Shown piece by piece: positions 56,567-64,000 of a stretch of DNA of 64,000 bases (position 1 is its first letter; each line of letters begins with the position of its first letter). The notes under the pieces are model-generated. The model was not told the origin of the DNA and did no database searches. It saw nothing but the letters and a program-made list of their open reading frames with translations. A program made the translations under genes and the position numbers. This stretch comes from Pseudobutyrivibrio sp. ACV-2 (lineage in GTDB: Bacteria; Bacillota; Clostridia; Lachnospirales; Lachnospiraceae). The stretch covers positions 124,001-188,000 of the forward strand of contig NZ_FNQZ01000002.1 of the NCBI RefSeq assembly GCF_900107545.1. The letters are read 5' to 3'.

Positions 56567-58080
56567 TATTCTCCACCTCCTGCAATGGCTGCCATTACTG
56601 ATTCCTGAGTCATATCACCAGAGATTTCTCCCACCTGAGCACCATCTCGCATTACGTACATTCTGGTGCAGGTGCGGAGCATTTCTTCGATTTCTGATGA
56701 TATAAATACTATGCTCATGCCCTCCTCCTCTGCGAATTTGAGGGCAAGCTTTTGGAATTCAGTTTTAGTACCGATATCAATACCTCTTGTTGGTTCATCA
56801 AGAATTAAAAAGTCAGGATGTGTGCATAACCATCTGGCCAAAATTACTTTTTGTTGATTACCACCTGAAAGTTGATTTATAGGTGTCTCCCTTGAGGCTG
56901 TTTTAATCTGAAGCATTTCAATGAATTTATCCGCTATTTCATTTTGCTTCGCCACCGGAATCTTTTTAAACATTCCATTTTTTGCCTGAAGTGCAAGAAT
57001 AATATTTTCCCTTACTGAAAGATCTCCGATACAACCATCAGCCTTTCTGTCATCAGGAAGATATCCCATGCCGGACTTGATTGCATCCAAAGGCTCCTTT
57101 ATGCTGAGTTCCTTTCCATAGACCTTTAATGTGCCAGTCTGAGCTTTATCTGCACCATAGATGCAGCGAACCATCTCTGAACGACCAGACCCAAGAAGGC
57201 CAGTAACACCAACAACTTCGCCCTTTTTAATCTGAAAATCAAATGGCTTAATAGTACCCTTATGGCTAAGATTTTTAGCATCAATCACTACCTCCCCCGA
57301 AGTATTTGTACCACCCTCTTTTTTGATAGACGCCAAATCATCGAAATCCTTACCAAGCATTGCCGCTACAAGCTTGACTCTTGGCATCTCCTCAACTGAA
57401 TACTCTCCAGCAAATTCACCATTTCTAAGAACAGTAATGGTATCGCATACCGCATATACCTGCTCCAGGAAATGAGTGACAAATATAATACCAACTCCCT
57501 TTGCTTTAAGGTCTCGCATAACCTTGAAGAGCTTTTCAACCTCATTATCATCAAGGGATGATGTAGGCTCATCCAGGATTAAAACCTTACAGTCCATATC
57601 TACAGCTCTTGCTATTGCTATCATTTGCTGAATAGCAAGAGAATAATTTTCGAGTGCCAGTGTAACATCAATTTTAATATCAAGACCATCCATTATTTCT
57701 TTGGCACGTTTGTTCATTGTGCGCCAGTCGATGGTGTTAAGCTTTGTCTTTGGCTCACGGCCAATAAATAAATTTTCAGCTACTGTTAAGTTAGGGCAAA
57801 GGTTTACTTCCTGGTAAACTGTAGCTATTCCCTTTTCCTGAGCCTCCAGTGTGGAGTGGTTTACAACAGGTCCATCAATGCCAGCCACATGGATTTCACC
57901 CGCATCTAATGAATAGACACCGGTAAGGACTTTGATTAATGTAGATTTGCCGGCGCCATTCTCGCCCATAAGCGCATGTATTTCGCCCTTTCTAAGGGTG
58001 AACTGGGCATTTGAAAGAGCCCTAACACCTGGAAAGGATTTGGAAATATTGCGCATGGTTATAAGTAAATTTTCATCCAT
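56566..58080 (-). CDS. ytfR: Sugar ABC transporter ATP-binding protein, YtfR/MglA type
   Basis: 504 aa with two ABC domains. Domain 1 Walker A is GENGAGKST near residue 40, and ILDEPTSSLD is its Walker B. Domain 2 has GLLGSGRSEMV, signature LSGGNQQKVILARWL and LDEPTRGIDIGTK. Both halves are in the usual MglA/RbsA form with a weaker second Walker A. A hairpin-rich 134-nt gap separates it from ytfQ. Confidence 0.95.
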   Translation of the reverse strand: MDENLLITMRNISKSFPGVRALSNAQFTLRKGEIHALMGENGAGKSTLIKVLTGVYSLDAGEIHVAGIDGPVVNHSTLEAQEKGIATVYQEVNLCPNLTVAENLFIGREPKTKLNTIDWRTMNKRAKEIMDGLDIKIDVTLALENYSLAIQQMIAIARAVDMDCKVLILDEPTSSLDDNEVEKLFKVMRDLKAKGVGIIFVTHFLEQVYAVCDTITVLRNGEFAGEYSVEEMPRVKLVAAMLGKDFDDLASIKKEGGTNTSGEVVIDAKNLSHKGTIKPFDFQIKKGEVVGVTGLLGSGRSEMVRCIYGADKAQTGTLKVYGKELSIKEPLDAIKSGMGYLPDDRKADGCIGDLSVRENIILALQAKNGMFKKIPVAKQNEIADKFIEMLQIKTASRETPINQLSGGNQQKVILARWLCTHPDFLILDEPTRGIDIGTKTEFQKLALKFAEEEGMSIVFISSEIEEMLRTCTRMYVMRDGAQVGEISGDMTQESVMAAIAGGGE

Positions 58081-58104
58081 AATCTTTCTCCGCTTATTTA
58101 ATTA

Positions 58105-58194
58105 ACTGGCGGTCTACTGTTTTTCCATAGGCCGAGGGTGTGTAGATCGCCATCAGTTCTTAAACAAATGGGGAAGGAAAATATCCTTCCCCAT
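58105..58194 (-). terminator. Two stem-loops between ytfQ and ytfR
   Basis: ATGGGGAAGG/CCTTCCCCAT (58168-58194) follows the ytfQ stop and is trailed on the minus strand by TTTGTTT. A second stem, ACTGGCGGTCTAC/GTAGATCGCCATCAGT (58105-58157), lies next. Together they would make binding protein in excess of transporter. Confidence 0.75.
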
Positions 58195-58214
58195 GTATAA
58201 TTCGTATTTACGAT

Positions 58215-59324
58215 TTAGTAGCTAGCCTGTGATGCAGCATCTGTTACAAGGATAAGGTCCTCTGTAACTTCTTCGCCAGCGTTGTTTGTGTATGTGATTG
58301 ACTTAAGGATATCTTCTGCAACATACCATGGCTCTGTCATGAATGTCTGCTTTGCAACTGTCTCACCAGCCTTAAGAGACTTGATGATGTCTGCACAATA
58401 AGAACCCTGAAGTGGGTAGCACATGAAGTCTGCGTTGATGTCGCCACTCTCTACATATTCAAGACCTGCCTTGCAAGCATCGAAAGAGATAAGGATAACA
58501 TCATTATCAACACCATAAGAAACACCAGCTGCCTTCATAGCATCCATAGCACCAAATGCTTCGTTATCATTCTGGCAAACAACTACGTTGAACTTGCCTT
58601 CATATGACTTGCAGTATGACTCCATAACCTGCTGTCCGCCATCCTGTGTGAAGTCACCATCCTGAGAATCAAGGATTGTCCAGCCTTCTGCATCTGCATA
58701 TTTCTTGAAGCCCTCTGTACGTCCAATCTGAGCTGAAGAACCGTTAGAGCCTTCGATTACAAGGATGTTGAGATCCTTGATGCCCTTTGCTTCAGCGTAT
58801 GCCTTGAGCCATGCACCAGATGCAAGACCTTCGTTCATGAACTCTGAACCTACCCATGAAACATATTTATCAGAATCTTCGATTGTTCTATCGATAACGA
58901 TTACAGGAATACCTGCATCCTCGCACTCTGTAAGAACTGTATCCCAACCAGTTGAAACGATAGGGTCGATTACGATGTAGTCAACGTCATCCTGGATGAA
59001 CTGTCTAACTGCTTCAATCTGCTTTGCAGAATCATTATCGCAGTCAACAAATTCAAGATCATATCCGTTAGCCTCTGAGAAAGCTTCCTGAACTGAGTTT
59101 GTAGAAGCTGTGCGCCAATCTGATTCGTGACCAACCTGAGCAAAACCAACGATGATTTTTTCTCCGTCATCTGTTGTAGACTCACTGCTTCCTGAGTCTG
59201 TTGTTTCAGCAGCTGTATCTGTTGTTGATGTGTCTGTTGTTGCACCTGCATCTGAGCCTCCGCAAGCTACCATAGAAGCTGCCATAAGTGCTGTTAGCAT
59301 TCCTGCTACTAATTTCTTTTTCAT
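58215..59324 (-). CDS. ytfQ: Sugar-binding lipoprotein, YtfQ type
   Basis: 369 aa. Lipobox SMVAC (Cys21), an acidic Ser/Thr-rich linker (GSDAGATTDTSTTDTAAET), then a periplasmic-binding-protein type I fold beginning IIVGFAQVGHESDWRTAS. The VDYIVIDPIVSTGWD and VVCQNDNEAFGAMDAM blocks are the YtfQ pattern. It is the first gene of the ABC operon, followed by a strong hairpin. A second paralogue is at 60635-61663. Confidence 0.93.
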   Translation of the reverse strand: MKKKLVAGMLTALMAASMVACGGSDAGATTDTSTTDTAAETTDSGSSESTTDDGEKIIVGFAQVGHESDWRTASTNSVQEAFSEANGYDLEFVDCDNDSAKQIEAVRQFIQDDVDYIVIDPIVSTGWDTVLTECEDAGIPVIVIDRTIEDSDKYVSWVGSEFMNEGLASGAWLKAYAEAKGIKDLNILVIEGSNGSSAQIGRTEGFKKYADAEGWTILDSQDGDFTQDGGQQVMESYCKSYEGKFNVVVCQNDNEAFGAMDAMKAAGVSYGVDNDVILISFDACKAGLEYVESGDINADFMCYPLQGSYCADIIKSLKAGETVAKQTFMTEPWYVAEDILKSITYTNNAGEEVTEDLILVTDAASQASY

Positions 59325-59387
59325 AAGGTTTTCTCCTTCCTATTGTGGCCAGTCTGTCGTTCCCTGGCGCTTTATTTATCTGGGAAT

Positions 59388-59416
59388 AATTTAGCATTAG
59401 GTAAATACAGTCACAA
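59388..59416 (-). promoter_or_regulatory. Promoter of ytfQ
   Basis: On the minus strand TTGTGA, 17-nt spacer, TAAATT. It lies 64 bases before the ATG. The CATACCAAT sites begin 40 bases upstream of its -35 box, so a bound factor would more likely activate, or loop, than block it. Confidence 0.65.
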
Positions 59417-59456
59417 TAAATTCACAGCAAATATCATTGATTCTATAGAACCAACA

Positions 59457-59613
59457 GTACCAATTTTTGCATGTTTGTATTTTTGCATACCAATCTTTTT
59501 AAAAAGCCGTATATTTGCGCTTTTGAGGGTGGAAAATTTTAAACAAATATATTAAAATTTTTAGATTGGTATGTATATCTATCTCACAATTTTCATACCA
59601 ATTTCTTTTATAG
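59457..59613. promoter_or_regulatory. Four CATACCAAT-like sites in the regulator/ytfQ divergent gap
   Basis: Motif copies: GTACCAATT (59457-59465), CATACCAATC (59486-59495), its exact inverse GATTGGTATG (59574-59583) and CATACCAATT (59604-59613). Copies 2 and 3 are a perfect 10-bp inverted repeat centred 88 bp apart. The last lies next to the start of the regulator gene. They are candidate operators for the adjacent GntR/LacI protein. Confidence 0.6.
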
Positions 59614-59670
59614 TGTGATAGTATTGTGATATAAAAAGTGGAAACTCTTATTTAAATGGGGGATTATTTT

Positions 59671-60633
59671 ATGATTCCAAAATATATAAGACTCAAAGAA
59701 ATTATTAACGACAAAATCTCTAAAGGCGAATATCCTATAGGCTCTAAGCTTCCTACTGAGATGCAGCTGGCCTATGAGTATAATGTGAGTCGATCAACAG
59801 TGCGTCAGACCCTAGAACTTCTAAAGGAAGATGGTATTATCTCAAAGCGTTGGGGAAGCGGTAATACTATCATTTCTAAAAATAATACTTCGAAAAAAAA
59901 TGTAGTAAAAATTATCCTGCCAGATAAGAAATATCCATTTTATGAAAACCTGGTAGAGGATATAGAAACTTTGCTTCTAAAAGAAGGATTCCAACCGGAT
60001 TTTTGTGAGACAAAGGGAAGTGTAAACTCTGAAAGAGAATACCTTTCGTCAATGTTAAACGATGCCTATGGAGGACTTATTATACTGCCCACTCACTCTA
60101 GTGTAAGCTCTACAAATGCCGACTTGATGCAGATTTTATTAAAGAGGCAGGTGCCTATTGTCTTTATCAATTCTGCTCCAAAGGATATATATAACCCTAC
60201 AGTGATTGCTGCCGATAATTATGCCAGGGGCTACTACATGGCCCGTAGCTATATAAACGAAGGGCATAAAAATATTGGAGGAATATTTTTACAGGATGAT
60301 GTTGCATCCACTCTGGCATACTCAGGCTTTATTGATGCAATCCGCGACGCCAATTTATCTATTAATGATGCATACTTTTTATTTGTAAATTCCATTGATT
60401 TTCCTGGAATGCTCACCAGAGCAGAACATACTATAAATGAATTTTTAAGAGTTGCCTATCAGGATGCCTCTGTTATTTATGTAGATGATTTTACACTTTA
60501 TCCAGAGGGTGCATATCCGGTTTACAGAAGCAACCTTCATTTATCAAAATCCTTTGGTAAAGAACTCGCCAAAGCTTTTATTGCATTAAAAAAGAATGGT
60601 AACAGTAAATCTATCACCATTCCTTATAAATAG
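59671..60633 (+). CDS. GntR/LacI-type transcriptional regulator (AraR-like)
   Basis: 320 aa from ATG 59671, with GGGGG 8 bases upstream; the ATG at 59656 has no ribosome site. The N-terminal 70 residues are a GntR winged helix (LPTEMQLAYEYNVSRSTVRQ), and the rest is a LacI-type ligand domain (VIYVDDFTLYPEG, GGLIILPTHS), the layout of AraR, the arabinose repressor of B. subtilis. It is divergent from ytfQ, which it probably regulates. The ligand is not known; arabinose is a reasonable guess only. Confidence 0.85.
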   Translation: MIPKYIRLKEIINDKISKGEYPIGSKLPTEMQLAYEYNVSRSTVRQTLELLKEDGIISKRWGSGNTIISKNNTSKKNVVKIILPDKKYPFYENLVEDIETLLLKEGFQPDFCETKGSVNSEREYLSSMLNDAYGGLIILPTHSSVSSTNADLMQILLKRQVPIVFINSAPKDIYNPTVIAADNYARGYYMARSYINEGHKNIGGIFLQDDVASTLAYSGFIDAIRDANLSINDAYFLFVNSIDFPGMLTRAEHTINEFLRVAYQDASVIYVDDFTLYPEGAYPVYRSNLHLSKSFGKELAKAFIALKKNGNSKSITIPYK

Positions 60634-60634
60634 T

Positions 60635-61663
60635 TTAATATTTTCTACCTTCGATAAAATCAGCAGTGAGGCTTTCCGAAGTGAAGTACTGCTCCTTCAC
60701 ATAGGTAATCTTTGGGACGGCCTCACCATTTTTTAGATGACTAATCAGATTATAAATATAGGGTCCCTGAAGTGGATTGCATTCCACTTCAGCGCTTATC
60801 TGGCCATTCATGCACATGATAAGTGCAGTGTTCACTGCATCGAAGGATACGATTTTTATCCCCGAGTCTGGTCCGTAGCTTATCCCCGCTTCGTTTAAAG
60901 CAGCCATAGCTCCAAAAGCTTCTTCGTCATTTTCGCAATACACTACATCGATGTTTTCTGCTCCAAGTTCATCAATGGCCATAGCCATTATTTCCCTGCC
61001 CTTTGCCTTGGTAAATTCTCCGCAGTCTTCGTATACTACCTTCCAGTTTTCATGGTCGCCAAGGCCTAGTTCAAGGGCGTGAGAGCGTCCTATCTGAGCT
61101 GAGGAACCTAGCGTCCCCTGGATGTGTACTATGTTTAAAGGTTTATTTGAATCTGGCTCAGAGTCTTCAAATAGCTTTTCCATGAGATAAACTGCACTCT
61201 CCCCTTCAGCCTTGAAATCTGAACCTACAAAGGCTGTGTACAGTGACTCATTTGAGACCACCACATTTCTATCGCAGATGATGACGGGTATTCCGGCTGC
61301 CTTGGCTTCCGAGAACACTGTGTCCCAGCCGGTTTCCACAATAGGACTGATTACTATATAGTCTACCCCCTGCTGGATAAAGGTTCTGATGTCTCTAATT
61401 TGATTATCCTGTTTTGACTGGGCATCCTTGTAAATGAGCTTGTAACCCTTGTCCTCTGTAAAGGATTCTTTTACCGAATCTGTTAGAGCCACTCGCCAGG
61501 CTGATTCAGCGCCTGGTTGTGAGAAACCTACTACGGTCAGGTCTGGGTTTTCATCATCTGTATCATTGGGTGCAGATTTTGATAGGCTGCAGGATATGGT
61601 GGTGATGGAGAGTAGGAGTAGTAATGTGAATGTTAGTATGGTTATTATGTGTTTTTTAGTCAT
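60635..61663 (-). CDS. Orphan sugar-binding lipoprotein, YtfQ-like
   Basis: 342 aa. Lipobox TTISC (Cys25), then a type I binding protein with GFSQPGAESAWRVALT and DYIVISPIVETGWDTVF, clearly paralogous to ytfQ at 58215. It ends 2 bases from the regulator stop (convergent). It has no permease of its own and follows the histidine kinase and response regulator on the same strand. It may supply a second ligand to the Ytf transporter or deliver sugar to the kinase's sensor domain. Upstream gap is repeat copy 4. Confidence 0.9.
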   Translation of the reverse strand: MTKKHIITILTFTLLLLLSITTISCSLSKSAPNDTDDENPDLTVVGFSQPGAESAWRVALTDSVKESFTEDKGYKLIYKDAQSKQDNQIRDIRTFIQQGVDYIVISPIVETGWDTVFSEAKAAGIPVIICDRNVVVSNESLYTAFVGSDFKAEGESAVYLMEKLFEDSEPDSNKPLNIVHIQGTLGSSAQIGRSHALELGLGDHENWKVVYEDCGEFTKAKGREIMAMAIDELGAENIDVVYCENDEEAFGAMAALNEAGISYGPDSGIKIVSFDAVNTALIMCMNGQISAEVECNPLQGPYIYNLISHLKNGEAVPKITYVKEQYFTSESLTADFIEGRKY

Positions 61664-61667
61664 TATT

Positions 61668-61842
61668 AGCCCTCATCCGTCAGCTGCGCTGACACCTTCC
61701 CCCAGAGGGGGAAGGCTATACCTCATCCGCCCCTCGCCGGGGTGGCAGATAATGCTAAAGCATCATCTCTTCCTCGCCGGGGTGGCAGATAACGCTAAAG
61801 CATTATCTCTTCCCTTCTGGCACCTTCCCCTCTAGGGGAAGG
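61668..61842 (+). repeat. Palindromic repeats (REP/MITE-like), copy 4, with 40-bp tandem
   Basis: Unit 1 (61668-61716) is near-identical to unit 1 of copy 2. A second part has CCTCATCCGC then two 40-bp direct repeats (61732-61771 and 61772-61811), each with CCTCGCCGGGG and GATAAYGCTAAAGC. The end (61819-61842) is CCTTCCCC-TCTA-GGGGAAGG. It covers the stop and last codons of the histidine kinase. Confidence 0.9.
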
Positions 61843-63265
61843 CTTTAGTTTCTTCTATTTTGGGTATTACGGCTGTTATGGTGGTGCCTACTCCTTCAGT
61901 GCTTGAGATGGAGAGGCCGTATTCTTCACCGTATAGCAGTTGCATTCTTTCGTGGACAGTTCTTAGGCCAAAGCCTACTTTTTCACCGTTGATGATGACC
62001 TTTCGCATTTCTTTAAGTCTTTCTTCGGTCATGCCTGCGCCATTATCTTTGACTGTTAGCTCTATTTTGTCTCCCATATCAATGGCTTCTACTTTTATAG
62101 AGCCCTTTTCACGTTGAAGCTTTATCCCATGATAAATGCTGTTTTCTACAAGGGGCTGAAGTGTCAGCTTTGGAATTGAATAAGGATATAAACTGTCCGG
62201 GATATTTACCTCATAATCCATTCGATCCTGATAACGAATTTTCTGGATGGAAAGGTAGCTTAAAATATGCTTTTGTTCTTCCTCTAGAGTAATGATATCC
62301 TTGCCTCGGCTGAGACAGAATCTGAAGAAATCAGAAAGAGCACTGACCATATTTATACTATCCTGCTTTTTGTCAGCCTCTATCAGCCAGATTATTGTGT
62401 CCAAAGTATTGTACAGAAAGTGTGGGTTAATCTGGGCTTGCAGAAGCTCCAGTTCAGCATGTCGTTTTCTTCTCTCTGCCTGTTTATTTTCCTGAATCAG
62501 AGTGTTGAGCTGACCTACCATTTCTTCAAAGCCATCGGATAAAGTCTGGATTTCTATGGCATCGGCTTCTACAGGCTGCTTCACCTCGAAGTCTCCACCC
62601 TTAATATCTCCTACACGTTTTAAAAGCTTTGCTATAGGAGCAGTAATTCTTTCTGTAATGCCTGAGATATAGGTGGCAACAAGGATAACCATTATGATAA
62701 ACAAGGCCAATGTGCCATATATCATATATTGAAGCTGGGCTGTGAGCTCTTCCTGCAAAAGACTTAGATGTACAGACTCGTGATATAGATAATCATACAT
62801 ATAGGTCTGAATTAAATCCGTCAAAATATATATGTTGTTATCCAGCTGACTCATACTCTCATCATAGGAGCCTGCATCATCTATTTCATCCATGCGCTGC
62901 TCCAATGTGAGGCAAAGATTTCGCACCGATTTGATGGATTCTATACTTTTTTTATCACTGGTCTGCTTTAACAGTTCCTCTGCCAAAAGCCTGGCGTTTT
63001 CCACTTCATCAATAGGCTTGCCTACTGAATATGCGCTGTCGCTGACATAGTAAAACATCTTTAGGTCAACTTCGTTTTTAAAATCCTGGTTGAAGGCTGA
63101 AGCTGAGGTAACATTGTGCAAAATGGTATGATACTGATAGGCATACCAGCACAAAATACCTATGAGTATCGCAATTACGATACTCATAGGTATGAATATT
63201 ACAGTTATTAATCTTCCAAGCATGATACTCATGTTGGATTTTCTTTTGGTCAATATTTTTTTCAT
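61832..63265 (-). CDS. Sensor histidine kinase, YesM family
   Basis: 477 aa. Helix near residues 17-40, an extracellular sensor ~41-180, a second helix ~185-208, HAMP ~210-260, then a His_kinase domain with the phospho-site in QINPHFLYNTLDTII and an HATPase_c domain with KLTLQPLVENSIYHG and DNGAGMTEERL. YesM/LytS-type kinases pair with AraC-type regulators, as here. The last residues AFP and the stop come from the repeat at 61668-61842, so the native C-terminus may have been replaced. It overlaps the regulator by 4 bases (ATGA). Confidence 0.92.
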   Translation of the reverse strand: MKKILTKRKSNMSIMLGRLITVIFIPMSIVIAILIGILCWYAYQYHTILHNVTSASAFNQDFKNEVDLKMFYYVSDSAYSVGKPIDEVENARLLAEELLKQTSDKKSIESIKSVRNLCLTLEQRMDEIDDAGSYDESMSQLDNNIYILTDLIQTYMYDYLYHESVHLSLLQEELTAQLQYMIYGTLALFIIMVILVATYISGITERITAPIAKLLKRVGDIKGGDFEVKQPVEADAIEIQTLSDGFEEMVGQLNTLIQENKQAERRKRHAELELLQAQINPHFLYNTLDTIIWLIEADKKQDSINMVSALSDFFRFCLSRGKDIITLEEEQKHILSYLSIQKIRYQDRMDYEVNIPDSLYPYSIPKLTLQPLVENSIYHGIKLQREKGSIKVEAIDMGDKIELTVKDNGAGMTEERLKEMRKVIINGEKVGFGLRTVHERMQLLYGEEYGLSISSTEGVGTTITAVIPKIEETKAFP

Positions 63266-64000
63266 AACTCTTGACCCTTTGCGCGAAACTCTTTAGGACT
63301 AAGACCATATGTCTTTTTAAAGATATAGCTGAAGTAGTGTGGGTCTCTATAGCCCACCTTTTCTGCAATCTCCTGGGATTTCTTTGAGGTGGTAAGAAGC
63401 ATTTCTTTAGCCTGCTCCATACGTTTTGCAGTAATATATTCTACAAAGGTGGTCTTGTTTTCACGGGAAAACATGGCACTCAAATAACTAGGGGAAATAT
63501 TTACTTCCTTTGCCACTTCATTAAGGCTGAGATTAGCATCTGAAAAATGCTCGTCCACATATTTTATGGCAGCATCCAGTTGTGACTGGGATTGTTTACC
63601 CACCTCATTTGTACGCTTTTTTATAGCGCAGGCAAACATATCCTTTACCAAATCTAACACATTTGAGGATTCAGCGTTTTCTAAACTTCTACGTATTTGC
63701 GAACCTAACACCTTATCAGGATCAAGATCTATTTTTCTCAAATAATCACAGACACACATATACATTGTCATAGAGAAATATTTGCAAAAGAGATTTGAAT
63801 TCAAAGCATTTTTCGTCTGCTTTCCAATAATATTTTCAAGGAAGCTATCTATCTCTGATTCCATAGCGTTCTCAAGAAAAAGTCCTACCAGTCGCTGGTC
63901 TATTGCCGCTTTGTCGTTTTCATCGTTACTGCTGCGTATTTTCTCAATATCTTCATCTGTAAAAATGTGGCCTACCGTATTTACGTATCGACAACTCAGG
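63262..64000 (-). CDS. AraC-type response regulator (YesN family), N-terminus outside the window
   Basis: The frame is open from the stop at 63262 to the right edge (64000), over 245 codons; an ATG at 63864 is internal and not the start. The C-terminal ~100 residues are an AraC HTH pair (EVAKEVNISPSYLSAMFSRE and EIAEKVGYRDPHYFSYIFKK). The middle resembles the linker of YesN regulators. The receiver domain should lie beyond the window. It is cotranscribed with the kinase and should control sugar uptake or use genes, perhaps the orphan binding protein. Confidence 0.9.
   Translation of the reverse strand, partial: LSCRYVNTVGHIFTDEDIEKIRSSNDENDKAAIDQRLVGLFLENAMESEIDSFLENIIGKQTKNALNSNLFCKYFSMTMYMCVCDYLRKIDLDPDKVLGSQIRRSLENAESSNVLDLVKDMFACAIKKRTNEVGKQSQSQLDAAIKYVDEHFSDANLSLNEVAKEVNISPSYLSAMFSRENKTTFVEYITAKRMEQAKEMLLTTSKKSQEIAEKVGYRDPHYFSYIFKKTYGLSPKEFRAKGQEL

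Noticed and set aside
61668-61842. Repeat copy 4 as a CRISPR array
   Set aside because: There are only two direct repeats with no unique spacers between them, and no cas genes.

Overview
The window looks like a stretch of chromosome from a low-GC, Gram-positive anaerobe of the Lachnospiraceae; a Butyrivibrio or Pseudobutyrivibrio-like rumen or gut bacterium is my best guess. This is inferred from gene content and order (glnN-type glutamine synthetase, KOW protein between map and infA, whiA/rapZ/hprK cluster, monosaccharide ABC systems, YesMN-type two-component pair) and from codon style, not from a database match. Nearly all genes are on the minus strand, which fits one replichore. Only a class A PBP, an rRNA methyltransferase, a MATE pump and a GntR/LacI regulator are on the plus strand. 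Layout: 1-13.5 kb holds a chemotaxis receptor cut by the window edge, UDP-glucose dehydrogenase, prfB with its programmed +1 frameshift, ctpA, ftsX, ftsE, a PucR/CdaR-type regulator, an NlpC/P60 wall hydrolase, trxB, ridA, cvfB and an acyl-ACP thioesterase. A tRNA-Gln(CTG) with a clear promoter and terminator, yigZ, the PBP, glnN and fba follow (13.5-20.3 kb). From 20.3 to 30.5 kb there is a regulatory and housekeeping cluster: lipid kinase, an HPr/Crh-like protein without the PTS histidine, whiA, rapZ, murB, M18 aminopeptidase, hprK, uvrC and ftsH. Next is a tryptophan-transporter-like ABC operon (30.7-33.5 kb). From 33.6 to 50.4 kb runs the S10-spc-alpha ribosomal superoperon, read right to left from a strong promoter near 50.36 kb, with secY, adk, map, infA, rpmJ, rpoA and rplQ; a second strong promoter lies in front of rpmJ. 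The right end (50.5-64 kb) is more accessory: a methyltransferase, a MATE transporter, a diguanylate cyclase, a Ytf-type sugar ABC transporter with a divergent GntR/LacI regulator, an orphan sugar-binding lipoprotein and a histidine kinase/AraC response regulator pair cut by the window edge. 

The most interesting unexplained signals are non-coding. Two ~100-nt elements, upstream of prfB and of ridA, share sequence at their ends and loop but have completely different 20-nt stem arms that still pair, so structure and not stem sequence appears to be conserved. A cluster of five same-direction DnaA-box-like sites lies in an AT-rich 540-nt gap. The S10 operon has a ~255-nt leader that folds into a branched structure. 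GTCAGC/CCTTCCCC palindromic repeats (REP/MITE-like) lie in four gaps in the right-hand region, act as terminators and have supplied the last codons of one histidine kinase. The HPr-like protein has Glu in place of His15 but keeps the HprK serine site. No CRISPR array, prophage or insertion sequence was seen.
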